A stretch of 53,581 nt of DNA from JACQKT01 sp038063055 (GCA_038063055.1 JBBTVY010000004.1:1-53581), one strand, 5' to 3'. Shown: positions 25,292 through 32,937, numbered from the stretch's first letter. Made by a program: numbers and translations. Notes: generated from the letters alone by a model not told the origin.

Positions 25292-28078
25292 ATGACATCG
25301 AAACGTTTTTCAAAATTATTAGTTTTTTCCGTTATTTTCTTTTCTGTTTTTATATCGTTCAATGCAGATGTTTCGGCGGATGATTCGAGTTCGACTACGC
25401 CAATCGACACCTCTATGTCGACAACCAGTTCGACTGACTTAACTTCTACGTCTACGATAACCGATGCTACGACTACGGTTCGCGCCGTAACGCTGACTCT
25501 CCGCGACGGCGGTTTTATAATCTGGACCGGCCCGGTTAGCGTGCCGGACTCCGATGTCGCAACGACAACGATTACGGCTACGGACGGCACCGCCGCCGAT
25601 GCGTACGCCGCGAGCGTACTTGCCGCGCTGGTTTCGGCGGACGCGGCCCAGCCGGAATTCTCCATATCGGACCTTCGGTACTACGGCTCATTTGCCTCGT
25701 TTTATCTCAAGTGTATAACGGCAGGCACAGAGCTTTGCGATAACTGGCAGTATGTCGTCAACAACACATACCCATCATCGGGAATGGCTCAGTACATACT
25801 GCGCGACGGGGATGCCGTATATCTTTATTTCGGGTCGCGGCGCCGCGTTCTACTCTCGGCAACAGAAACTGTTCCGACAATTCCTGTCGTCGCGCGCGTC
25901 GAGTCGTATAATTACACCGACGATTCTTGGTCGCCCCTTGTCGGCGAGACGGTCGGCGCGACAATGCCGAACCACGACGATCCGTGGAATCCCATTGTCG
26001 CCACCACAACAACAAGCGGCGCCGATGGCGCGGCGATTCTGACGCTTAACGCGACCGGAACTTACAACGTCGGGCTTGCATCCGATTATTACTTGACAAC
26101 CACGCCGCTGACGGTGCGTTCGCTCGCGCCCGACGAAGTGACCATGCGCGTCAGAAGCGGCGCAGACCTTGCTTATCAAGGGATAGTGACTATTTTCATG
26201 GCCACCACGTCCATCGCCGCAACGGACGGTTCGACGCACGATATCTCCGGCGCGACGCCGCTTGCGGTACTCGCTCTCGCCGATCAGGCATCGAACGCAT
26301 TCGACATTTCAAACCTGCAATATTTTGACTCATTCGGCGCATTCTATGTTAAATGCATCACTCTTTCTGGCCCACTGTGTGACAACTGGCAATATGCCGT
26401 GAACGGCGCGGTTCCCGGTGTCGGAGCGGATGCGTATAATCTTTTGGGAGGCGAAGACGTGTTCTTCTTTTATGGCTACCCGCGGCGAGTTTCTCTTTCG
26501 TCTTCAAGCATAACAATCGACTCGTCCGTGACCGCAACGGCGGAAACCTATGCGCCTTCCAGTAATATATATGTTCCAACGCCCGGACTCACTATTGGCG
26601 TCACGCAGCCAGATCCAGTAAATCCATGGACCCCCATTGAAATCGCTACATCCACTTCGGACGCGAACGGACAGGCGACATTCACCCTTAATGCCACAGG
26701 CACGTACCAGGTAGGCATACGGGAGGATTTCTATTTTCCGTCGACGGATATTGCCGTTACTTATATTTCCCAAACCCCGGTTATATCCGTGGGCGGCGGC
26801 GGTGGAGGAGGCGCCATACATCATGCGATTGACATCGCCAAGGCCGTCCAGTTTCTTTCAGGTCATCAGCTTGATAACGGTTCATTCGGCCCGCTTCTTT
26901 ACACGGATTGGGCGGCCATAGCTCTGGCCGCGAGCGCGAATTCGGGAAGTTCCACGGCAAAAATCGCGGCGTATTTAAAATCGGCTAACGACGGCATGTC
27001 GACGGCAACGGATTACGAAAGGCACGCAATGGCGCTTATGGCTTTGGGAATAAATCCTTATACGGATACGCCGGTAAACTATATCCAAAAAATTGTTGAT
27101 AAATTCGACGGAACCCAAATCGGCGATTTCAACCTGGTAAACGACGACATATTTTCTTTATTTCCGCTTATCAAAGCCGGTTACGCCAGCGACGAACCGA
27201 TTATCCAAAAAATTATTTCGTTTGTTTTGAGTAAACAATTGGACGATGGTTCGTGGGAAGGAAGCATTGACTTGACCGCGGCCGGCATCCAGGCGCTTTC
27301 GCTTAATTCCGGAATCAGCGGCGTTTCCCAAGCTATAATAAGCTCCCGCGCATATCTCGCCGCCCACCAGAGTTCGGACGGGGGATTCGGAACAAGTTTT
27401 TCCACAAGCTGGGCGCTTCAGGCAATCTCCGCGCTCCGCGAATCGGAATCCAATTGGACAAAAAACAATAATACGCCGAATGATTATCTTTTCGCTTTGC
27501 AGGCGGGCGACGGCGGCATAGAGCCGACTTCAACAGATTTGAATTCCCGAATATGGGCGACCTCGTATGCGATTCCGGCAACACTCAATAAATCCTGGGG
27601 AGATTTGCTTCATTCCTTTACGAGGCCTGCCGCGGGAACAACTACGGTTGTTTCCGTTCCGGGTTCTTCCGGAGGAAATTCGCAAAGTCAGACAACCTCA
27701 ACAGTGCCTTCTATTACTAAGGCAACGTCGTCTCCAGAAACAGACGCTTATATTATTGTTTCGACCTCGACGTTGTCCATCACAACGTCAACGGCTTCCG
27801 GCGCAAAAAATGCCGTTCCTCGAAGTACTGCCGTTAAAAACACTCTTTCTTTAACAGAAGTTTCAACCAAGATTTCTTCTCCCGGCGAAGGTTTTTTGGA
27901 TAAATTGTCGGAAAATAATCCAGTTTTAACTCTTGAGCCGTCTCCGCAGCCCCAGAAAACGGGAACATCCGGATTTGCGAACATTGCCGCTTTCGGTCAT
28001 AATTTGCTGAATTTTATGGCGAACATAGGCGGTTTGATTATTTCCAAATTTTTATCTATTATTGGATTAATAAAGTAA
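25292..28078 (+). CDS. Large secreted transcobalamin-like protein: two DUF4430 domains plus alpha/alpha toroid
   Basis: This 928-aa protein has a signal peptide (residues 1-29) and a Ser/Thr-rich linker. DUF4430 domain 1 is at ~65-187 (CDNWQYVVNNTYP) and an Ig-like beta domain at ~195-280. DUF4430 domain 2 is at ~285-402 (CDNWQYAVNGAVP) and a second Ig-like domain at ~405-495. A Gly7 linker precedes helical toroid repeats at ~510-780 (AIDIAKAVQFLSGHQLDNGSFG, SKQLDDGSWEGSIDLTAAGIQAL, AHQSSDGGFGTSFSTSWALQAI). A low-complexity Ser/Thr stalk and a C-terminal hydrophobic helix end it. Animal transcobalamin has the same two modules, toroid and beta domain, in the opposite order. With the riboswitch this points to extracellular cobalamin capture. 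Confidence 0.88.
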   Translation: MTSKRFSKLLVFSVIFFSVFISFNADVSADDSSSTTPIDTSMSTTSSTDLTSTSTITDATTTVRAVTLTLRDGGFIIWTGPVSVPDSDVATTTITATDGTAADAYAASVLAALVSADAAQPEFSISDLRYYGSFASFYLKCITAGTELCDNWQYVVNNTYPSSGMAQYILRDGDAVYLYFGSRRRVLLSATETVPTIPVVARVESYNYTDDSWSPLVGETVGATMPNHDDPWNPIVATTTTSGADGAAILTLNATGTYNVGLASDYYLTTTPLTVRSLAPDEVTMRVRSGADLAYQGIVTIFMATTSIAATDGSTHDISGATPLAVLALADQASNAFDISNLQYFDSFGAFYVKCITLSGPLCDNWQYAVNGAVPGVGADAYNLLGGEDVFFFYGYPRRVSLSSSSITIDSSVTATAETYAPSSNIYVPTPGLTIGVTQPDPVNPWTPIEIATSTSDANGQATFTLNATGTYQVGIREDFYFPSTDIAVTYISQTPVISVGGGGGGGAIHHAIDIAKAVQFLSGHQLDNGSFGPLLYTDWAAIALAASANSGSSTAKIAAYLKSANDGMSTATDYERHAMALMALGINPYTDTPVNYIQKIVDKFDGTQIGDFNLVNDDIFSLFPLIKAGYASDEPIIQKIISFVLSKQLDDGSWEGSIDLTAAGIQALSLNSGISGVSQAIISSRAYLAAHQSSDGGFGTSFSTSWALQAISALRESESNWTKNNNTPNDYLFALQAGDGGIEPTSTDLNSRIWATSYAIPATLNKSWGDLLHSFTRPAAGTTTVVSVPGSSGGNSQSQTTSTVPSITKATSSPETDAYIIVSTSTLSITTSTASGAKNAVPRSTAVKNTLSLTEVSTKISSPGEGFLDKLSENNPVLTLEPSPQPQKTGTSGFANIAAFGHNLLNFMANIGGLIISKFLSIIGLIK

Positions 28079-28122
28079 AAATAAATTTTAACTTGTCGGC
28101 TCGCTGTCAAGTGTAAAATAAT

Positions 28123-28674
28123 ATGTCCAGAAAATTTTCCATTTTTGTAGTCGTTTTGCTGATTACCGCTGGAGTTGCCAGCCGTTTCCTTCCGCATGCC
28201 TGGAATATGACTCCGATTACGGCCATAGCTCTCTTTACGTCTGTTTATTTTGGAATTCGATATTCGCTTTTTATAGTTTTGGCGACGATGTTCATCTCCG
28301 ATTTATTCATCGGGTTTTACGACTGGCGGATAATGCTTTCGGTTTACGCCGGATTCGCGGTGGCCGGCATTATCGGCGTTCTTGTCCGCAGGCATAAAAC
28401 GGTTATTAGCGTTGCTTTGGGCGCAATATCTTCTTCCGTGTTTTTCTTCATATTTACGAACTGGGCGGTTTGGCAATTCGGCGTGATGTACGAACATTCC
28501 TTTGCTGGATTGTTGCAATCTTATGCGATGGCTCTGCCGTTCTTCAAGAATATGTTTGTTGGAGACTTGGTTTATTCGGGAATTCTTTTCGGGAGTTACG
28601 AGCTTGCGTTGCTTCTTTCCAAAAAACTTAAATTTCGTTCCTCGTCCAAAAATCTTTCTTTGGAGAAAATATAA
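28123..28674 (+). CDS. DUF6580-type membrane protein, candidate cobalamin transporter component
   Basis: This 183-aa protein has five to six helices and the opening SRFLPHAWNMTPITAIALFTSVYFG, with ISDLFIGFYDW and SVFFFIFTNWAVW further on. It matches my recollection of the DUF6580 family, which resembles S-components of energy-coupling factor vitamin transporters. It lies 44 nt after the large DUF4430 gene in the riboswitch-controlled unit. I infer that it moves cobalamin across the membrane; EcfA/EcfT partners are not in the window. A TGTAAAAT box just before the ATG could be an extra promoter. Confidence 0.75.
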   Translation: MSRKFSIFVVVLLITAGVASRFLPHAWNMTPITAIALFTSVYFGIRYSLFIVLATMFISDLFIGFYDWRIMLSVYAGFAVAGIIGVLVRRHKTVISVALGAISSSVFFFIFTNWAVWQFGVMYEHSFAGLLQSYAMALPFFKNMFVGDLVYSGILFGSYELALLLSKKLKFRSSSKNLSLEKI

Positions 28675-28710
28675 TTTTGTTATCCCTCGTCGCTTTGCTT
28701 CTTGTTTTTA

Positions 28711-28739
28711 GGTACCCTCGGTTCGAATCCTGTCTTCCA
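28711..28739 (+). other. Possible degenerate tRNA 3' fragment
   Basis: The text GGTTCGAATCC resembles a T-loop and is followed by TGTCTTCCA, like an acceptor end. The putative T-stem has two mismatches and there is no 5' half, so at most it is a decayed remnant. Confidence 0.25.
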
Positions 28740-28740
28740 T

Positions 28741-28780
28741 AGAAAACAAAAAATGCGACACAAGGCCGCACTTTTTGTTT
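28741..28780 (+). terminator. Terminator, possibly bidirectional
   Basis: AAAACAAAAAATGCG pairs with CGCACTTTTTGTTTT around a short loop. It closes the B12 operon and could also stop leftward transcription of the tRNA block. Confidence 0.75.
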
Positions 28781-28815
28781 TGCTCCGATGTTCGTTTCAC
28801 TCAATACGGAGCATC

Positions 28816-28847
28816 GAAATTCTAAAACGCTTTGCGCTAAGAATTTC
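28816..28847. repeat. Palindromic element, arms GAAATTCT/AGAATTTC
   Basis: Arms of 8 bp enclose AAAACGCTTTGCGCTA. The core CGCTTTGCGC is the complement of the GCG-AAGCG core found in other palindromic elements here. Confidence 0.55.
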
Positions 28848-28887
28848 TGATGCGTAGGGTAGAGGATTTCTGTTTTTCCATCCAGCG

Positions 28888-28974
28888 CGGAGGAGGTGAG
28901 ATTCGAACTCACGATGCCCTTTCAAGCATACCGCATTTCGAGTGCGGCGCCTTCGGCCACTCAGCCACTCCTCC
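28888..28974 (-). tRNA. tRNA-Ser(CGA)
   Basis: An 87-nt cloverleaf with the long variable arm of serine tRNAs. Acceptor GGAGGAG pairs with CTCCTCC, the anticodon loop is CTCGAAA, and the T-loop is TTCGAAT. CCA is not encoded. Confidence 0.93.
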
Positions 28975-29039
28975 GTTAGAAAATCTTAGCGATTCACAAT
29001 AACGAAAAGCTTTAGATTTTCTTTTGCTCCGACCGCGGT

Positions 29040-29094
29040 CGGGACACTCATTTTTCTAAGCTTATAATTCGCTAAAAAAAAATTGAGTGTCCCC
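29040..29094. repeat. Inverted repeat GGGACACTCA/TGAGTGTCCC beside tRNA-Arg
   Basis: A 10-bp inverted repeat with A/T-rich inner arms. Its right end overlaps the first acceptor bases of the tRNA-Arg 3' end. It could act as a terminator for the tRNA transcript; a related GGACAC...GTGTCC palindrome occurs near 31779. Confidence 0.5.
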
Positions 29095-29161
29095 CCGGTA
29101 GGAATCGAACCTACATCAGCTCGTTAGGAGTGAGCCATTCTATCCATTGAACTACGAGGGG
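29090..29161 (-). tRNA. tRNA-Arg(CCT)
   Basis: Acceptor CCCCTCG pairs with CGGGGGG, the anticodon loop is CTCCTAA, and the T-arm GTAGGTTCGATTCCTAC is intact. Its 5' portion is duplicated at 29472-29493. Confidence 0.9.
29139..29160. repeat. 22-nt direct repeat, copy 1 (5' part of tRNA-Arg)
   Basis: TCTATCCATTGAAC followed by TACGAGGG is repeated exactly at 29472-29493, so the two copies flank the helix-turn-helix ORF. The repeat covers the tRNA acceptor and D-arm region. Confidence 0.8.
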
Positions 29162-29208
29162 TATGCCAAATCAATCCTGCTATACGCTTTTTCATTGCGA
29201 AAAATTCT

Positions 29209-29424
29209 TTAAGCAATAATCCAATTATTTTCGGAAATTATTTTGCTTGCATTGCGACGATTCAACCACCGTTCGTAATGCAGAGGAGAGATTGTAACAC
29301 CTTTTACATATCTGGAAACCGTAGATTTAGGACGGTTGAGATGTTTGCTGATCTCGGGGATACTAAACCCTCTTCTTCTCAAGCTTCTTATTTGGGAAAT
29401 TATTTTGGTATTCAAGCTCTTCAC
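29209..29424 (-). pseudogene. Truncated helix-turn-helix protein, homing-endonuclease-associated type
   Basis: The 71-aa product is a HTH domain (IISQIRSLRRRGFSIPEISKHL, then RPKSTVSRYVKGVTISP). I recall longer CPR proteins that begin like this and continue into a LAGLIDADG-like nuclease domain; here the frame stops right after the HTH. It is flanked by exact 22-nt direct repeats derived from a tRNA 5' end, suggesting the remnant of a small tRNA-targeting element. A functional short DNA-binding protein cannot be excluded. Confidence 0.6.
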
Positions 29425-29447
29425 GTATATTATTATATCAAATAATA

Positions 29448-29494
29448 TACCCTTTACAAGGATAAGATTGCTCTATCCATTGAACTACGAGGGC
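29448..29494 (-). pseudogene. tRNA 5' half (Thr or Tyr type), no 3' half
   Basis: GCCCTCG acceptor strand, D-arm and an anticodon arm (TATCC...GGGTA) are present, then the sequence runs into AT-rich DNA with no T-arm. The loop reads TTGTAAA, so the anticodon is GTA or, with a shifted loop, TGT. It contains direct-repeat copy 2 (29472-29493). Confidence 0.7.
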
Positions 29495-29510
29495 ATCTAT
29501 CGGAAGTTTG

Positions 29511-29581
29511 TGGACCTACGGGGAGTCGAACCCCGACCTGTTCCATGCCATGGAACTGTTCTACCGCTATACTATAGGCCC
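29511..29581 (-). tRNA. tRNA-Ala(GGC)
   Basis: Acceptor GGGCCTA/TAGGTCC includes the G3:U70 alanine identity pair. The anticodon stem GTTCC/GGAAC encloses ATGGCAT, and the T-arm CGGGGTTCGACTCCCCG is perfect. Confidence 0.93.
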
Positions 29582-29672
29582 TGTTTTTCTTGCAACGCGG
29601 CGTTTTGTAGGATATATTATAATTTATCGCTAAAATTTTTTCAAACTTATTTTGAATTAACCCGCTTTCAAG

Positions 29673-29744
29673 GCCGCGGTAGCTCAGTGGTAGAGCGCTA
29701 CCCTGAAGAGGTAGGCGTCGGGTGTTCGATTCACCCCCGCGGCA
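29673..29744 (+). tRNA. tRNA-Phe(GAA)
   Basis: Acceptor GCCGCGG/CCGCGGC, anticodon stem CTACC/GGTAG with loop CTGAAGA, discriminator A. It lies 13 nt upstream of uppS. Confidence 0.93.
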
Positions 29745-29757
29745 CACTTCGCATAAA

Positions 29758-30468
29758 ATGAGTAATCTGCCCAAACATATAGTTCTCATTCCTGACGGAA
29801 ACAGGCGGTGGGCCAAGAAAAAAGGCCTGCCGCCGTTTTTCGGCCACCGCGAGGGAGCTAAGAACACGGAAAAATTGCTCAAGGCCGCGCTGAATTTAGG
29901 AATAGAAAATCTTACCATTTGGGGCTGTTCGGTTGATAATGTTACAAAAAGGACTCCGGCAGAAGTGAAGTTTCTCATGAAAATATTCGAAACCTACTCT
30001 AAAAAGCTCGCCAATAACAGGAAAGAAATTCCTGAAAACGAAGTTAGAGTAAATGTTCTTGGCAGATGGAAAGAACTGTTCCCTGAAGCCACCAAAAAAG
30101 CGATACAATCGGCCATTGATAAAACAAAAAAATATGACAAGCGCCGGCTTACTGTCCTGATGGCTTATAGCGGGACGGACGAAATGACACAAGCGGTAAA
30201 TAAAATTTCGGCGCTGAAATCAAAAAATAAAAAGCTGAAAATCGACGGGAATTTGATAAAAAATAATCTTTGGACTAAAGATTTGCCGCCGGTGGATTTG
30301 GTAATCAGGATGGGCGGCGAACCACACTTGTCAAGCGGCATGATGATGTGGGACATAGCCAACAGCCAGCTTTATTTTACGGAAACCCTTTATCCGGACT
30401 TCTCTGTTGCGGAATTCAAGAAAGCGTTGGAGAATTACGGCAAGACCGAACGGAGAATGGGGAAGTAG
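29758..30468 (+). CDS. uppS: Undecaprenyl diphosphate synthase-like cis-prenyltransferase
   Basis: This 236-aa enzyme builds the C55 lipid carrier for cell-wall synthesis. IPDGNRRWA (catalytic Asp13) and the GHREG block open the protein. The C-terminal block reads DLVIRMGGEPHLSSGMMMW...YFTETLYPDF where canonical UppS has RTSGEQRLSNFLLWQ, so product length may differ. Start at 29758 is chosen because the upstream in-frame ATG lies inside tRNA-Phe. The gene directly follows that tRNA and may be transcribed with it. Confidence 0.9.
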   Translation: MSNLPKHIVLIPDGNRRWAKKKGLPPFFGHREGAKNTEKLLKAALNLGIENLTIWGCSVDNVTKRTPAEVKFLMKIFETYSKKLANNRKEIPENEVRVNVLGRWKELFPEATKKAIQSAIDKTKKYDKRRLTVLMAYSGTDEMTQAVNKISALKSKNKKLKIDGNLIKNNLWTKDLPPVDLVIRMGGEPHLSSGMMMWDIANSQLYFTETLYPDFSVAEFKKALENYGKTERRMGK

Positions 30469-30486
30469 TTTGAGATGGGCCGTTAG

Positions 30487-30554
30487 TCCGACCGCTGTCG
30501 GACTCCGACTGCGGTCGGAGCTCAGTTGCGGTCGGAGCTCAGTTGCGGTCGGAG
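30487..30554. repeat. Tandem GCGGTCGGAGCTCAGTT repeat
   Basis: Two to three 17-nt units, plus an inverted TCCGACCGC...GCGGTCGGA pair, fill the space between uppS and the GIY-YIG remnant. A related GCTCCGACCGCGGTCGG occurs at about 29026. It covers the missing 5' end of the next gene. Confidence 0.8.
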
Positions 30555-30564
30555 TAGAGCGCAA

Positions 30565-30822
30565 ATGAAAAAACAAAGCAATAAAAATGGCAGATATTAC
30601 ACTGGCAGCACAGACGACATGGAAAACAGATTGAAGTGTCATAATTCCGGCTGGGTCGCCGCAACTAAAAATTACCGACCATTTAAGTTGTTAGCTTTTT
30701 TGCCTTGTGCTAATTTAAGTGAAGCTAGGAAATCAGAGTATCGTCTTAAGCAATACAAGAGAAAGGATATATTGGAAAAAGTAGTCGCCGATCTAGAATT
30801 TCCCTGGTTGCATAAAGTTTAG
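30565..30822 (+). pseudogene. GIY-YIG nuclease domain protein, first beta strand deleted
   Basis: The 85-aa frame matches small YhbQ-like GIY-YIG nucleases: NGRYYTGSTDDMENRLKCHNSG (second Tyr and Arg) and LSEARKSEYRLKQYKR (Glu). Family members start MKK-YYVYILQS; here MKK is joined directly to QSNKNG, so the strand carrying the GIY tyrosine is missing, apparently an 18-nt in-frame loss. The tandem repeat array lies just upstream. It is probably inactive, though it remains open and could fold. Confidence 0.65.
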
Positions 30823-30825
30823 AAT

Positions 30826-30898
30826 GGGCCGTTAGCTCAGTTGGTAGAGCGCCTCGTTTGCAACGAGGAGGTCAGCGGTTCAAATCCGCTACGGTCCA
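30826..30898 (+). tRNA. tRNA-Ala(TGC)
   Basis: Acceptor GGGCCGT/ACGGTCC with the G3:U70 pair; anticodon stem CCTCG/CGAGG with loop TTTGCAA; T-arm AGCGGTTCAAATCCGCT. Only CA follows the discriminator. Confidence 0.94.
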
Positions 30899-30923
30899 CA
30901 GGCCTGTCTGCGGCAGGCAGGGT

Positions 30924-30956
30924 GGGGTGTCCGAGTGGTTTAAGGAGACGGTCTTG
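30924..30956 (+). pseudogene. tRNA-Ser 5' half, cut in the anticodon loop
   Basis: GGGGTGTCCGAGTGGTTTAA and GGAGACGGTCTTG match the 5' half of serine tRNAs up to the anticodon loop; the neighbouring intact tRNA-Ser reads GGACGGTCTTGAAAACCGTT. A palindromic element follows at once. No 3' half with ACACCCC is present nearby. Confidence 0.75.
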
Positions 30957-30960
30957 TTCC

Positions 30961-30993
30961 CGATTTGTCTGAGCGGAGCGAAGTTACAAATCG
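30961..30993. repeat. Palindromic element, arms CGATTTGT/ACAAATCG
   Basis: Eight-bp perfect arms enclose CTGAGCGGAGCGAAGTT. Its right flank CGCAATCCCGCACA recurs inverted beside tRNA-Val at about 34270-34290. Confidence 0.7.
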
Positions 30994-31009
30994 CAATCCC
31001 GCACAGAGC

Positions 31010-31096
31010 GGAGGCGTGCGTGAGTGGTTTAAACGGACGGTCTTGAAAACCGTTATGCCTTAACCGGCATCGAAGGTTCGAATCCTTCCGCCTCCG
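31010..31096 (+). tRNA. tRNA-Ser(TGA)
   Basis: Acceptor GGAGGCG/CGCCTCC, anticodon stem ACGGT/ACCGT with loop CTTGAAA, long variable arm, T-arm AAGGTTCGAATCCTT. A 5' half of another tRNA-Ser precedes it. Confidence 0.93.
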
Positions 31097-31196
31097 CTTT
31101 GTGCGGGAAAAACATCAATGAGAGTTCTCCCGCCGCGGCGGGAAGAATCTCACCCCCACCGCCAGAAAAAAGTTTTATCGGCAGACCCACCAGCAT

Positions 31197-31727
31197 ATGG
31201 CACATATCAATATTGAGATTAAAGCAAGGTGTGATAATCACGAAAAAGTTCGCAACTTTCTTAAATCTAGGAAGGCGGGTTTTAGGGGTATAGACCATCA
31301 AGTAGATACATATTTTAAAGTTGGGGCTGGAAGATTGAAGCTACGAGAGGGTAATATTGAAAATTATTTAATTTTCTATGAGAGAGAAAATAAAGAAGGG
31401 CCAAAACAATCTAAGGTTAATCTCTTCAAAACGCCCCCAAAATCCTCACTAAAGGACATCCTTACTCAGGCTTTGGGAGTTTTGGTAATAGTTGATAAGA
31501 AGAGGGAGATTTATTTTATTGAAAATGTAAAGTTCCATATTGATACAGTCAAAGATCTAGGAACTTTTATGGAAATCGAAGCCATTGATAGTGATGGAAA
31601 TATAGGAAAAGAAAAACTTTTAGAGCAGTGTAATAACTACATAAAATCATTCGATATTTCAGAAAATGACCTTATATCTGTCTCCTATAGCGATTTGCTT
31701 TTACAACAGCCCAACCCACATGCCTAA
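31197..31727 (+). CDS. CYTH-domain protein (class IV adenylate cyclase/triphosphatase fold)
   Basis: This 176-aa protein has the CYTH signature IEIKAR at residues 5-10, followed by HQVDTYFKVGAGRLKLREG, which is typical of the CyaB-like branch. The domain binds triphosphates in a beta-tunnel; known activities include thiamine- or tripolyphosphatase and adenylate cyclase, and none can be chosen from sequence. The gene and pyrB after it are more AT-rich than the flanks, suggesting acquisition as a block or relaxed codon use. Confidence 0.82.
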   Translation: MAHINIEIKARCDNHEKVRNFLKSRKAGFRGIDHQVDTYFKVGAGRLKLREGNIENYLIFYERENKEGPKQSKVNLFKTPPKSSLKDILTQALGVLVIVDKKREIYFIENVKFHIDTVKDLGTFMEIEAIDSDGNIGKEKLLEQCNNYIKSFDISENDLISVSYSDLLLQQPNPHA

Positions 31728-31896
31728 AATTTCAATTTTTTCAGACCCTCAATAAATCCTTATACTGCTTGCGCACGGTGGACACTTAACCCGAGTGTCC
31801 CGCCAGTTAGAGGATCGGTTCGAGAAACATTCCGGCCTGCGGTGGCAGGGCGACCTAAATACATCTACATCAATACCCAAGTTTTCGCAGAGCAGC

Positions 31897-31902
31897 TATA
31901 AT
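31897..31902 (+). promoter_or_regulatory. -10 box of pyrB
   Basis: TATAAT ends 9 nt before the ATG chosen at 31912. The open frame extends upstream through this box, which argues against the longer start. Confidence 0.55.
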
Positions 31903-31911
31903 AAAACACTA

Positions 31912-32811
31912 ATGAGACACATTATCGAATCACAGCAATTCGATCGAAAAACCATAGAAAATATTTTTTACCTTGCAGACAGTTTAGAGAAAAAGAAAGA
32001 TTCATCATTGAAAGGGAAAATAATGGCATCGCTTTTTTATGAACCGAGTACCAGAACCCGGTTTTCGTTTGAATCAGCAATGTTGCGACTTGGGGGAGAT
32101 GTTATCACAACTGAAAATGCTAAAGAATTTTCCTCGGCAGCGAAAGGAGAAACATTGGAGGATACAATACGAGTTATCAATAACTATGCCGACGTCATTG
32201 TACTCCGACACTACGAGAAAGGCGCTTCGGAAAGAGCTGCTACGGTGTCCGAAATTCCCATCATTAACGCCGGGGACGGAACTGGCCAACACCCCACACA
32301 GGCCCTCCTTGATATTTACACAATCCGAAAAGAGCTTGGAAAAATCGACGGGATAAAAATCGCTTTTGTGGGTGATCTAAAAAATGGAAGGACGGTGCGA
32401 TCATTGGCCTACTTACTTGGCAAATATCATAATGTGCGAATCTTTTTTATATCGCCGCGAGGGCTCAAAATAAGCAGAGACATAAAAGATTATTTAAACA
32501 GACATGCCATCTCTTATAAAGAGCTAGAGCAATGGGATTCGATCCTAAAAAATATTGATGTTCTTTATCAGACAAGAATTCAAAAGGAGAGATTTAAAAA
32601 TGTTCGAGAATACAAAAAATTCAAGGGGCAGTATATTCTTACGCTTAAAGAGGTCGAGAAAATGAAATCGAATGCGATTATTATGCATCCTCTTCCGCGA
32701 GTGGACGAAATAGCGGTTGAAGTAGATTCTTCGCCCAAAGCGGCCTATTTTAAACAAGCGCGCTACGGACTACTTATAAGAATGGCGCTTCTTAAATTTT
32801 TACTAAAATAA
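31912..32811 (+). CDS. pyrB: Aspartate carbamoyltransferase catalytic subunit
   Basis: This 299-aa enzyme condenses carbamoyl phosphate with aspartate in pyrimidine synthesis. FYEPSTRTRFSFESAM (carbamoyl-phosphate loop, residues 43-58), GTGQHPTQALLDIYTI near 122-137 and the C-terminal HPLPRVDEIAVEVD are diagnostic. The Asp-binding block fits ATCase rather than ornithine carbamoyltransferase. No regulatory subunit or other pyr gene is nearby. The longer frame to 31795 encodes no recognisable sequence. Confidence 0.93.
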   Translation: MRHIIESQQFDRKTIENIFYLADSLEKKKDSSLKGKIMASLFYEPSTRTRFSFESAMLRLGGDVITTENAKEFSSAAKGETLEDTIRVINNYADVIVLRHYEKGASERAATVSEIPIINAGDGTGQHPTQALLDIYTIRKELGKIDGIKIAFVGDLKNGRTVRSLAYLLGKYHNVRIFFISPRGLKISRDIKDYLNRHAISYKELEQWDSILKNIDVLYQTRIQKERFKNVREYKKFKGQYILTLKEVEKMKSNAIIMHPLPRVDEIAVEVDSSPKAAYFKQARYGLLIRMALLKFLLK

Positions 32812-32937
32812 ACGAGCGACATACAGGCCTCGAATGATTCACTGCCAAGAACGTTGCAACGACTTGCCAGAACCGGTTATAAACCCACGCACTCCGCCAG
32901 TTTTGATTGTCAATTATTCGTATAAATTTCGGCGCGG

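Noticed and set aside
28711..28739. A complete tRNA after the B12 operon
   Set aside because: Only a T-loop-like GGTTCGAATCC is present; the T-stem has mismatches and there is no 5' half.
29722..29757. Upstream start for uppS
   Set aside because: The extension is inside tRNA-Phe.
30487..30554. CRISPR array
   Set aside because: Units are 17 nt and directly adjacent, without spacers, and no cas genes are present.
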